From a virus, in the IMG/VR virus record IMGVR_UViG_3300044825_001651, positions 1-32,676 of that record: a stretch of 32,676 nt of DNA; one strand, written 5' to 3'. A model generated the notes under the pieces. The model was not told the DNA's origin, searched no databases, and worked only from the letters and a program-made list of their open reading frames with translations. Shown piece by piece: positions 1 through 7,398 of this stretch (position 1 is the first letter of the stretch; each line of letters starts with the position of its first letter). Both the position numbers and the translations under genes were made by a program.

Positions 1-119
1 GGGACACAGACCCCCGATTCACGCATGATTTGAAAAATTCTTCAATGAAACTAAGGTGTTACAGTCGAAATGTTACACTATAACGCTGTTTCTGGCCCCG
101 GAAGGTGATGTTATAACGT

Positions 120-141
120 AACAACTGACAAACAACTGACA
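120..141. repeat. Tandem direct repeat AACAACTGAC
   Basis: Two perfect 10-bp copies of AACAACTGAC lie at 120-129 and 131-140, separated by one base. The core CAACTGACA is found again at 3218-3226, just upstream of the primase-helicase gene. The stretch from 1 to about 280 holds no supportable gene; it also contains short dyads such as GTTATAAC near 110. The repeat may be a regulator or initiator site, but nothing in the sequence proves a role. Confidence 0.4.
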
Positions 142-291
142 TGAAGCCGAATCGCTAAGTTTCTGGGTCGATTTTGCCATTTCAGGCTTGTCAAGCAGAT
201 ACCGCGCCCAGGTGCAACAAATTGGTGATCCGGAATCGGCCGCAGTGAAGCTGGAGAATTTTCGATCATCGACTGTAGTCCAACCACCACC

Positions 292-529
292 TTCACCACC
301 TTCCAAAGTGTCAAGGGTGGTGAAGAAAACCCTTATCTTTCCTATACTTACCACCTTCACCACCTTCACCACCCTTTTCTATTTGTTCTGAAATCTGAGG
401 GGTATGAATCAGCAGTGCTGCACCAAGTGGACTACGATTCACCCCCTATACGTATCGAGTATGGCAGGAAGGGTGGTGAAGGTGGTGAAGGTGGTGACTC
501 GTTGATTTCATTGAGAAATTCTCACCACC
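292..529. repeat. GGTGGTGAA iteron array, putative replication origin
   Basis: The 9-mer GGTGGTGAA or its complement TTCACCACC occurs perfectly at 292-300 (minus), 316-324 (plus), 356-364 and 365-373 (minus, tandem), 472-480 and 481-489 (plus, tandem). One-mismatch copies lie at 490-498 (plus) and 521-529 (minus). The two tandem blocks point in opposite directions and flank about 100 bp that includes the dyad CAGCA-G-TGCTG (410-420). Short ORFs crossing this region translate as Gly/Glu or Ser/Pro/Thr repeats and have no convincing ribosome site, so I treat the region as non-coding. Oppositely oriented iterons next to a primase-helicase gene resemble the origins of phages and satellite islands that encode their own initiator. 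Origin function is inferred. Confidence 0.6.
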
Positions 530-640
530 CTCTCGAAACCACCCTTCCGACCGAAGGTGGCGATGGTTGTAGGTTCGCATCAAGATGCAGTGTAGCCAAT
601 CTTCGTGCAAAACGCATGATCGACAGAAACCGATCATTGA

Positions 641-668
641 GCAAAAAGAAACCCCGCCGAAGCGGGGC
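641..668 (-). terminator. Rho-independent terminator of the primase-helicase gene
   Basis: Read on the minus strand, the sequence forms CCCCGC-TTCG-GCGGGG (arms 662-667 and 652-657) followed by TTTCTTTTT. This is a stable UUCG tetraloop hairpin with a U-rich tail, about 30 bases past the TAG stop at 696-698. It should isolate the iteron array from transcription of the minus-strand gene. Confidence 0.85.
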
Positions 669-695
669 TGTGTCACATGATGATGTAGGATCAAT

Positions 696-3182
696 CTAAG
701 TGGGCCGGTAGTAAACCCTGACGGAGCCATACTTCTTGCCGAGTTCCGGTGAAACGATCTTGTTTGCCGACCGTTCCCACCCGAGGATCAGCATCGCCTT
801 GCCGATCTTCATGGACTCGTTGGTCGGGATCGACCCCGAGCGCCCGAGGACTTCCTTCCAGATTTGGTTCATACAGGTCACCTGGTGGACCGGCCGCTCG
901 CCGTCCGGATCAACGAACCCGTCACCCTCAACGATCGGGCTGTCCAGCCATGCGAGGATTTCAGAGGCAAGGGCATCCTCGGCGCTCTCCATCCGCTTCG
1001 ACTCCTGGATGACCTTGGCCTCGGCCGCGGCGTCCTTGTTCGAGAGGTAGAAGGGCAGATCGCCGATCGGAGTCTTCTTCCGCATTTCGCGGTACATCTG
1101 AACGGCCTCGGCCCAGATCAGGTGGACCTCTTTCGCCAACTTCGGGTTGTCGATCATCCGGCCTTCGAGGTTGCAGACGATCGGCCAGTAGCGCCGGTTC
1201 CCGGTCGAGTCTCGCAGATATTCGCCGTCATTGGTTGAGCCGATGAAGATACACTTCCGCGGATATACGACCGACCTCTTGGCGTAGGCCAGGCGACCCT
1301 TGTCATGGGTCCGCGACACAAAGGCCTTGAGATCGTTCACCTCAGACCGGTGCATGGACGACAGTTCGCCGATCTCGATGATCCACGATCCAGCCATGGC
1401 CTCGATCATCTTGTTGGTGTCGCCGATATCGCCGGTCAACTCGGAATACCAGTCCATCCCAAGCGTCCGGATGAAGGTCGACTTACCGGCCCCCTGGGCA
1501 CCTTCGAGGATCGCCACGAAGTCGAACTTGTGGCCCGGCTCATAGACGCGGGCAACCGCGCCGAGCAGCATCATGATCGCGGTCTGGCGATAATAGGGCG
1601 TGTCGTCGGTCCCGAGGTAGTCGATGAAGAAGGTCTCGATCCGGCGCTTGCCATCCCACTGGAAGCTTTCCAGCATGTCACGGATCGGATGGAACTTGTT
1701 CTCGCTGGCACAGATGTCGATCGCAGCTTTCAGGTCTCGATCGCTAACCTTGATCCCGAACCCGCCCTGCGTCGTCGGAGATTCGATGACCATCCGGATA
1801 TAGTTGTCGTGCGTGTCGATCCAGTTGTCACCGTTCAACTCGTCTCGGACTTGCCAGATATCGCTTTCGAGGTTCACCACCGGCTTACCCTTGTCGCGTT
1901 TCTTCTTCACCCGGCCAGGGGGTGATTTCAGAACGATGTCCTGTAGGAATTCATTGTAGGCCATGACGCCGGTCATGCGTTTGTCGTTCCTGACGATCAG
2001 GCGAACGTTCGGTAGAGTCGACTTCAACTCCCCTTCTTCGTTTCGGCTCAGGTTATGCTGCCAATCAGGGTCTATATTAAAGGTTCTCACCGCTTGCGCG
2101 GGATTTGGCAGGGGCGTCAGGTCAAACAGGTCTTCGAGGCTCGTGTCAGTCGGGATGACCGCGGGCACGGGCGCATCGAACGGATCGTCGTTGTCGTCTT
2201 CGAGGTCGAGTTCTTCGGCCATCCGATTTGCGGCCGACGCCTGGATCAGGGTAGCCATCCGCACCGGGTTCTTGGAACCCTTGAACGACTTCCACACGCG
2301 GGCGGTGTCTTTGATGTTGAACTTCTCAGACTGCTTCGACCACTCGCACCACTTGTCGAATCCCTCTCGAGTGCCTTCGAACTGGTGGTGGAGCGCCGCG
2401 CCGACCGTCAGCCAGTGGTCGCGATCCTCAACCCAGTCGGCAGGCAGACCGGCAACGATCTTGTCAACCTCGTCTTCCTCAAGGTCTAGCGGCGAACCGG
2501 CCAGGATCGCGAAGAGGTCGTCATCGTCCGTCTCGTCGGAGTGCGAAGACTCGTCGACGCCCCATGAAGCGACGGTGCTGCTCGGGACGATCGGGCCGAT
2601 GCCGAGGCCAGTCATGGAAAGGTCGAGTTCGCGTTCCCAGACGTAAGGCTTCTTCGTATCCGGGTGGATCGAGGGCGGGATCACGGCCTGAGAGCCGGTT
2701 CCCATCATGTCGATTTCCCAGTCCGACTTCTTCACTTCCCGGTTCAGCCGCGGATCGAAGACCATGGAGTAGCCTTCGGACTTCAACAGCTTCTTCTTAC
2801 GGAACGGCTTGTCGGTCAGGAAGTAGATGTGTCGCGACTCGCCGCCGCTGCCGCTGATGACGCTTGGCAACTCTCTGGCATCGGGAAGCAGTTCCAGCAG
2901 CGCGACCCAAGCTTCACCAGCCAGTTCGGCCTTCCGGATGTCGAGATCGACGATGTGCAGGTAGAGGTGTCCGACCTTGGACGGTTCGCCGAGCCGGATG
3001 CCTATGTTGGCATTCTGCCGGTAGCTGTTCCTCAAGGTGGTCAGCGAGTGCGTTGGAACCTGAGACCAGTTGTCCTGGATCGGGCGCTTCTCGAACGGAA
3101 CCAACCAGTGCAGCGAAGCACCGGATTCTACTAGGTCTCGATTCTGTTCAATCACGCTTTCGAGCGTGGGGGCGCTTGTCAT
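696..3182 (-). CDS. Primase-polymerase / VapE-type helicase fusion
   Basis: This 828-residue protein is the only confident minus-strand gene. Residues 1 to about 210 look like a bifunctional primase-polymerase domain: DLDIR at 79-83 supplies the acidic pair, SGGESRH at 112-118 fits the SGGxH motif, and DMMGTGSQAVIPPS near 158 is typical of the family. Residues 230-320 fit a primase C-terminal (PriCT-2) linker. Residues 490-690 fit the virulence-associated E P-loop helicase, with Walker A GAQGAGKST at 561-569, a Walker B-like WIIEIGEL at 600, and the GNRRYWPI segment near 661. It probably primes and unwinds phage DNA at the adjacent iteron array. The start is the ATG at 3180-3182, with only a weak upstream GAAATAAGA. 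The family assignment is strong; binding to the iterons is inference. Confidence 0.9.
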   Translation of the reverse strand: MTSAPTLESVIEQNRDLVESGASLHWLVPFEKRPIQDNWSQVPTHSLTTLRNSYRQNANIGIRLGEPSKVGHLYLHIVDLDIRKAELAGEAWVALLELLPDARELPSVISGSGGESRHIYFLTDKPFRKKKLLKSEGYSMVFDPRLNREVKKSDWEIDMMGTGSQAVIPPSIHPDTKKPYVWERELDLSMTGLGIGPIVPSSTVASWGVDESSHSDETDDDDLFAILAGSPLDLEEDEVDKIVAGLPADWVEDRDHWLTVGAALHHQFEGTREGFDKWCEWSKQSEKFNIKDTARVWKSFKGSKNPVRMATLIQASAANRMAEELDLEDDNDDPFDAPVPAVIPTDTSLEDLFDLTPLPNPAQAVRTFNIDPDWQHNLSRNEEGELKSTLPNVRLIVRNDKRMTGVMAYNEFLQDIVLKSPPGRVKKKRDKGKPVVNLESDIWQVRDELNGDNWIDTHDNYIRMVIESPTTQGGFGIKVSDRDLKAAIDICASENKFHPIRDMLESFQWDGKRRIETFFIDYLGTDDTPYYRQTAIMMLLGAVARVYEPGHKFDFVAILEGAQGAGKSTFIRTLGMDWYSELTGDIGDTNKMIEAMAGSWIIEIGELSSMHRSEVNDLKAFVSRTHDKGRLAYAKRSVVYPRKCIFIGSTNDGEYLRDSTGNRRYWPIVCNLEGRMIDNPKLAKEVHLIWAEAVQMYREMRKKTPIGDLPFYLSNKDAAAEAKVIQESKRMESAEDALASEILAWLDSPIVEGDGFVDPDGERPVHQVTCMNQIWKEVLGRSGSIPTNESMKIGKAMLILGWERSANKIVSPELGKKYGSVRVYYRPT

Positions 3183-3455
3183 TCTTATTTCACAGATCAG
3201 AGACGCATCAGGTTAAGCAACTGACAATGTTCAGGAATATCGGATTGTTCCGGTTGAACTGCGCGGGTTCGTCCGGAGAGCCTGTCAGTGCGGTTCATGC
3301 GGGCCTCGGATAACTGGTTGAAGGACTTGATACACTTCCACCGTGCTTTTGGCAACTCCAACGTGAAAATAGGCTTGCATTATCGAACGATTATCGGCAT
3401 ATAACGGTCATCGAACCACGATAGATGTGCGAATCAACCGCCGAAAGGAACCACT
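3183..3455. other. Divergent intergenic control region
   Basis: This 273-bp gap separates the leftward primase-helicase gene from the rightward early operon. A weak rightward promoter could be TTGCAT (3375-3380) with TATAAC (3400-3405), but the 19-base spacer is long. The palindrome ATCGAACGAT (3382-3391) and a CAACTGACA copy (3218-3226) lie here. A 28-codon ATG ORF from 3227 has no ribosome site, so I do not call it. The region probably carries promoters for both directions. Confidence 0.45.
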
Positions 3456-3929
3456 GTGGCTACCATTGAAGACCTGATGAAGCATCTGATTGATGCGGTC
3501 GAGCAGAACACCGCTGTTCTGAAACAGTCGATCACTGTGCGCCAAGAGGCTCTGGGCGTTGCGACTACCCTGGCTGGCGCTGCTGAAAAGGCCGCCGACA
3601 AGCCCAAGGCCGCTGACAAGCCCAAGGCCGATCCGAAGCCCGCCGACAAGCCTGCTGACGATGAAGCCTACGCCGGTCTGAAAGAGATCGTCGCCGACTA
3701 CCTCGGCAGCACCGATCGCAAGGAAGAACGCGCCGCTCGTCAGGTCAAGGTCATCGCCCTGCTGAACCACGAGAAGATCGCGAAGAAGGGCCTGCCTGCT
3801 GATGCGAAGCCGGATTGCGCCAACATCGCCGTCGAGAACATCCCTCTCTTCAAGGATCAGATGAAGAAACTGAAAGAGAAGGGTGACCTGACCACCCCCG
3901 AGGCCGAGGAAATCGACCTCACCGCCTGA
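3456..3929 (+). CDS. Hypothetical protein with Lys/Pro/Ala linker
   Basis: I do not recognise this 157-residue protein. The GTG start at 3456 is supported by AAGGA at 3445-3449, six bases upstream; no better ATG lies in frame. Residues 1-45 (MATIEDLMKHLIDAVEQN...) look helical, possibly a coiled coil. Residues 46-70 form a low-complexity linker of AADKPKA/KPADKP units, and residues 72-150 form a charged, probably folded domain ending in an acidic tail. It is the first gene of the rightward early operon, just before replication genes, so an accessory DNA-replication role is plausible. Nothing in the sequence fixes the function. Confidence 0.75.
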   Translation: MATIEDLMKHLIDAVEQNTAVLKQSITVRQEALGVATTLAGAAEKAADKPKAADKPKADPKPADKPADDEAYAGLKEIVADYLGSTDRKEERAARQVKVIALLNHEKIAKKGLPADAKPDCANIAVENIPLFKDQMKKLKEKGDLTTPEAEEIDLTA

Positions 3930-3965
3930 TCCCAACCATCCTCGCTGAACAAAAGGAAAATGCGA

Positions 3966-4151
3966 ATGGAACTCTCCCCGTCCCAGAAATCTGCGCTCGT
4001 CTCTCTGCAACCCGGTCCCGGCAACATCCCGGCCGTCCACACTGGCAAGCTGTCGGCCGCTGGCCTGGTCGAACTGACCGGCGAAGGCTCGGGCCGTCGC
4101 GGCTATGCCAACGTCCGTCTGACCGACGCCGGTCGGGCTGCGCTCGCCTGA
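3966..4151 (+). CDS. Small winged-helix-like protein
   Basis: This 61-residue protein begins MELSPSQKSAL. The ATG at 3966 has AGGA at 3954-3957 eight bases upstream, a better spacing than the in-frame ATG at 3960. The pattern, a helix followed by KLSAAGLVELTG, a basic GSGRRGYANV hairpin and RLTDAGRAALA, resembles the recognition helix and wing of MarR-like or similar winged-helix proteins. It follows the previous gene by 36 bases and is followed by a hairpin. A small DNA-binding regulator is possible; the fold call is by eye only. Confidence 0.65.
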   Translation: MELSPSQKSALVSLQPGPGNIPAVHTGKLSAAGLVELTGEGSGRRGYANVRLTDAGRAALA

Positions 4152-4171
4152 CGAACAGGCACCTGAGAAGA

Positions 4172-4191
4172 CCCCCTGTAGACGCAGGGGG
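4172..4191 (+). terminator. GC-rich hairpin, weak or partial terminator
   Basis: CCCCCTG (4172-4178) pairs perfectly with CAGGGGG (4185-4191) around the loop TAGACG. No T-tract follows (CGCTTCCTG), so it may act as an attenuator or an mRNA 3'-end stabiliser rather than a full terminator. The rest of the gap to 4318 holds a 19-codon GTG ORF at about 4202-4261 without a ribosome site, which I do not call. Confidence 0.5.
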
Positions 4192-4318
4192 CGCTTCCTG
4201 GGTGGGTGATCCTCAGTTGCGCGTCCCCCATACGGCGTGTCCCCCGCCGTTGACCGCCTGAGTAGTGCTTCTCCCCGAGCCGATCGCCCATCCTGGAAGC
4301 GCCCCAAGAGGAATTTGA

Positions 4319-5617
4319 ATGCAAGGTGCCCACGCCCGCCTGTTCTCACCATCATCCCTAGACAGGGCGATGGTTTGCACGGCGTCGGTCTCACTCATCG
4401 ACCAGATGCTCACCGCTGGTGAAATTCGAGAGAGCGATCTCGAAGGCGCGGAAGACCGCCTTGACGAAGAGTCCGTGATCGAGTTCGGGAACGGCGCTTA
4501 CGATGACGTGTTCATCGCGACCGGCGAAGAGACATCGTTCTCGGCCGAGGGCACCGTCATGCACGAACTCAGGCAGATTTGCCTCGAAATGAACCTTGAT
4601 CCCTTTCTCTTCGTGGGATCGGTCTTTTCACAGGGCAACTACAAGTTCGAGATCACCGAGGAAATGGCAGACCGTCTGATCGAGGGTCTGGACTTCATCC
4701 GGCAATACACGACCCATCCTAACGTCGAAGATCGCGTTGATCTATCGACCTTTCTGCCAGGTCAGTTCGGCACGGTGGATACTTGGTGGCTCCACAAGAA
4801 GACGCTCTTCGTGAAGGACTTCAAGAATGGGGTCGGCCGACCTGTGGATGCGATAGAGAACCGGCAACTGCTGGCCTATGCGATCGCGATCTGGGACCGC
4901 CTCGGGCAACCCGATCTGGACTCCATCGTACTGATGATTGATCAGCCGCGGGCTGGTGGTTTGAAAGACTGGGAGATCACACCGGACGTTCTAAGGGCAT
5001 TCGGCGATGAACTGAAAAACGTTTTCAAGCGCGTCGAGCGCGGTGACGTTGAATTCGTCCCCACGAAGAAGGGGTGCCAGTATTGCCCGGTGAAAAAGGC
5101 GAAACGTGGATGTGCCGCCTATAATCAGTGGATGACGATGATGATGGGCCGGGCACTGCTCGATCCCAACGATCCGCATCCAGCCTTCGAAGACCCGGAT
5201 CAGATTTCACGGGCGATGCGCTACTACATCATCAGACACGCATCCGACATCCGCGCCTGGCTGGAACGGCTCTACAAGGACTCGCTGCAAGACGCCTTGG
5301 CCGGTGATCCCGATCCCGGCAGCAAGGCCGTCGAAGGTGACCTCGGGGATCGCTACTTCACCGATGAGGAAGCCGCCAAGCGCATCCTCGTGGGGGCCAT
5401 GGGGCGCAAAGCGTTCAAGCCTCGGAAGATTATCGGGATCACCGAGATCGAGAAAACCCTGAAACCCGGAAAGAAGAAGGTGGGCAACCCAGACGCCTGG
5501 GAAGCCCTTCTAAAGCTGGTAGATCGGCCACCTGGTTCGCCCAAGTTGGTTCCGGCTGACCATCATAAGCCTGCCTACGTTTCGGCGGATGAAGATGACT
5601 TCGACGATCTCAACTGA
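4319..5617 (+). CDS. DUF2800 family PD-(D/E)XK nuclease-like protein
   Basis: This 432-residue protein starts at the ATG at 4319, seven bases after AGAGGA. The N-terminus HARLFSPSSLDRAMVCTAS matches the usual DUF2800 opening, in which a PS-rich segment and a cysteine precede an AAEGT-type motif; here SAEGTVMHELRQ near residue 77 fits that motif. VKDFKNGVGRPVDA near 165 gives the D-x-K core of a RecB-like nuclease, and the cluster CQYCPVKKAKRGC near 260 could complete an iron-sulfur or zinc site with the N-terminal cysteine. It probably acts as a DNA exonuclease in replication or recombination. It precedes the DUF2815 gene, its common partner in phage replication modules. Activity is inferred from family resemblance. 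Confidence 0.8.
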   Translation: MQGAHARLFSPSSLDRAMVCTASVSLIDQMLTAGEIRESDLEGAEDRLDEESVIEFGNGAYDDVFIATGEETSFSAEGTVMHELRQICLEMNLDPFLFVGSVFSQGNYKFEITEEMADRLIEGLDFIRQYTTHPNVEDRVDLSTFLPGQFGTVDTWWLHKKTLFVKDFKNGVGRPVDAIENRQLLAYAIAIWDRLGQPDLDSIVLMIDQPRAGGLKDWEITPDVLRAFGDELKNVFKRVERGDVEFVPTKKGCQYCPVKKAKRGCAAYNQWMTMMMGRALLDPNDPHPAFEDPDQISRAMRYYIIRHASDIRAWLERLYKDSLQDALAGDPDPGSKAVEGDLGDRYFTDEEAAKRILVGAMGRKAFKPRKIIGITEIEKTLKPGKKKVGNPDAWEALLKLVDRPPGSPKLVPADHHKPAYVSADEDDFDDLN

Positions 5618-5645
5618 GCAACCATGTAACTGGAAAGACGTGTAA

Positions 5646-6332
5646 ATGAGCGAAGACAGAAAGACGATTGAGGAACGCGGCGATGGTCGCGCGGTGCAGT
5701 TGAAGAACGTGCGGATGGCCTTCACGGGCAGTCTGTATGAGAAGAAACCCACGGTGAAAGATGGCGTCCCGAAGCACAGCTTCAACGTGATCAACGTCGC
5801 CGACCGGGCCGAATATGAGGCCAATAAGGCGAAGATCATCGCTGGCCTTGAAGCTGCTTCCGAGAAGACGTGGAAGGACAAGAACCGCTGGAAACGGATC
5901 ATGGAAAATGATCCCAAGCGTGTCTGCTACCGCGAAGGTAAACGCTTTGCCAACTCCGAGACCGGCATCACCTACGCTGGTTTCGAAGGGAACTACGGCA
6001 TTTCTGTCGGGTGCCCGGCGAAGGGTCAGAAGCGGCCGAAGAAGCTGATCGACCGCTATAAACGTCCCGTGGAAGAGAAAGACATCCTGGACGTGTTCTA
6101 CAGCGGAACCTTCGCTGACGTGGTACTTGAGTTCTATGGCACCAACGAAGGCGGTCCCGGTATCTTCTGCACTTGCAATGCTGTGCGTTCGCGGCAGGAA
6201 GGCGACAACCTGGGCGGCGGCGGTGTGCCGGTGGAAGACGAGGACTTCGACGATCTTGAAGACGATGACGACTCGTTCAGCAGCCCCTCGGCCGGTGAAA
6301 CGAACTCGTCGTCGGACGATCTTTTCATCTGA
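5646..6332 (+). CDS. DUF2815 family, ssDNA-binding-like protein
   Basis: This 228-residue protein starts at the ATG at 5646 after GGAAAG. Its body (VQLKNVRMAFTGSLYEKK, HSFNVINV, a basic region near 70-100, GYNGISVG-like and TCNAVRSRQEG segments) fits the DUF2815 family, which phage annotations place as single-stranded DNA-binding proteins. The last 35 residues are strongly acidic (VEDEDFDDLEDDDD) and end SSSDDLFI, resembling the acidic, hydrophobic-tipped tail by which SSB proteins recruit partners. It sits between the nuclease-like gene and the exonuclease and polymerase genes, so it probably coats ssDNA during phage replication. Confidence 0.8.
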   Translation: MSEDRKTIEERGDGRAVQLKNVRMAFTGSLYEKKPTVKDGVPKHSFNVINVADRAEYEANKAKIIAGLEAASEKTWKDKNRWKRIMENDPKRVCYREGKRFANSETGITYAGFEGNYGISVGCPAKGQKRPKKLIDRYKRPVEEKDILDVFYSGTFADVVLEFYGTNEGGPGIFCTCNAVRSRQEGDNLGGGGVPVEDEDFDDLEDDDDSFSSPSAGETNSSSDDLFI

Positions 6333-6345
6333 TCAATCGTCAATG

Positions 6346-6367
6346 GGGGCCGGGTTCGCTCGGCCCC
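6346..6367 (+). terminator. Intercistronic GC hairpin
   Basis: GGGGCCG (6346-6352) pairs with CGGCCCC (6361-6367) around GGTTCGCT, in the 62-base gap after the DUF2815 gene. It lacks a T-tract, so it is a partial terminator or an mRNA-stabilising element rather than a strong stop. Confidence 0.45.
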
Positions 6368-6394
6368 TGACACACTTCTGATGTGAGAATCACG

Positions 6395-7126
6395 ATGCAC
6401 CACCTGATGATCGACCTTGAGACCCTTGGCACGGCCGCAAATGCGCCGGTCGTTGCTATTGGCGCTGTCTTCTTCGATCCGGCTACCGGGAAACTTGGGG
6501 CTACCTTTGACGGCACGATCGACGTGGAAGACGCCCTTCGATACGGGATCATGTCAGGCTCGACGTTCAAATGGTGGATGAGCCAGTCGGATGCTGCTCG
6601 GCAGAAGGTGGTCCGCGGGCGCGACTCTTCGAAGATCGTATTTGAGAACTTCCGAGATTTCGTTGTGAACAATGTCGGGATGACCGATCGCATTCAACCG
6701 TGGGGCAACGGTGCCAGCTTCGACATCACCATCCTTGACTATGCCTTCCCGCGTGTCCTGAACATCCCGCCCCCTTGGCAGTTCTGGAACGTCCGCGACT
6801 GTCGCACGATCAAAGAAGTCGCGACCGGCATCGTCGAATTTGACTCATCTATGAAGAAGGGCGTTGCCCACACGGCGCTCGATGATGCCGTCAGCCAGGC
6901 GAAGTGGGTCTCGGCCTGCTGGCAAGGATTACGGGCCAAGGGCGGGGTAAAAACCTTCTTCTACTACCACCCAGAGTCGGACAGCGCCTTCACATCCATG
7001 CGTGACGATCTTCACGGAACCGGCGATGGACTGGTTGAAGAGATCGACGAGCAGAAGTTCTGGGACATCATCGCTCGGCAAAAGGATGAACAGGCACCCA
7101 GAACTGCGGAAGACCTTCTGGTATGA
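6395..7126 (+). CDS. DEDDh 3'-5' exonuclease (Rv2179c-like)
   Basis: This 243-residue protein starts best at the ATG at 6395 (MHHLMIDLETLG); the GTG at 6383 only adds four residues. DLETLG near residue 7 is the first DEDD motif, NGASFDITIL near 110 supplies the second acidic site, and HTALDDAVSQAKW near 165 gives the H-x4-D motif of the DEDDh group. The length and MIDLETLGTAANAPV opening match the 3'-5' exoribonuclease group named after Rv2179c. The enzyme would trim 3' ends of RNA or DNA, perhaps primer processing or proofreading. Its stop overlaps the next start. Confidence 0.85.
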   Translation: MHHLMIDLETLGTAANAPVVAIGAVFFDPATGKLGATFDGTIDVEDALRYGIMSGSTFKWWMSQSDAARQKVVRGRDSSKIVFENFRDFVVNNVGMTDRIQPWGNGASFDITILDYAFPRVLNIPPPWQFWNVRDCRTIKEVATGIVEFDSSMKKGVAHTALDDAVSQAKWVSACWQGLRAKGGVKTFFYYHPESDSAFTSMRDDLHGTGDGLVEEIDEQKFWDIIARQKDEQAPRTAEDLLV

Positions 7127-7398
7127 TGGACAAGATCGACTTCATCCTTCGAGTAGCCGCTGGCTGGTTCCTCGGGGCGCTGCTGTATTCCCTGACAAAG
7201 GAGATCGTCAGGACGCTGAGGCAGGGCTACCGCATTGCGGTGGTCTACTCGGTTCTGTCCGGAAAAGGGAAGCGCCCGAAGTTCAAAGCATGGATGAGAG
7301 CCGCCGCTGGTGATTTCATGCGATACTACAGCGAGAAGGGTATCGGCCCCTACTGGATTCCGCATGACGGCAAGAGCCGGATCACCGCGCGCCGATAA
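7123..7398 (+). CDS. Small membrane protein, unknown function
   Basis: This 91-residue protein begins at ATG 7123 or 7126, overlapping the exonuclease stop, and its TAA overlaps the polymerase start at 7398. Residues 7-27 (FILRVAAGWFLGALLYSL) form one likely membrane helix; the rest is strongly basic and likely cytoplasmic (GKRPKFKAWMRA). I do not recognise the family. Its tight overlap on both sides means it is translated with the exonuclease and polymerase; anchoring replication at the membrane is one guess. Confidence 0.7.
   Translation: MMDKIDFILRVAAGWFLGALLYSLTKEIVRTLRQGYRIAVVYSVLSGKGKRPKFKAWMRAAAGDFMRYYSEKGIGPYWIPHDGKSRITARR

Noticed and set aside
188-730. Several short ORFs through the iteron region with Gly/Glu or His/Leu repeats
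   Set aside because: Their repeats follow from the DNA iterons, different frames are open on both strands, and no ribosome site is convincing.
1305-1925. 206-codon plus-strand ORF inside the primase-helicase gene
   Set aside because: It lies opposite the conserved helicase domain and has the composition of a shadow frame.
3227-3313. 28-codon ATG ORF in the divergent intergenic region
   Set aside because: No ribosome site; the frame is only the end of an antisense shadow.
4202-4261. 19-codon GTG ORF downstream of the hairpin
   Set aside because: No ribosome site and too short to judge by composition.
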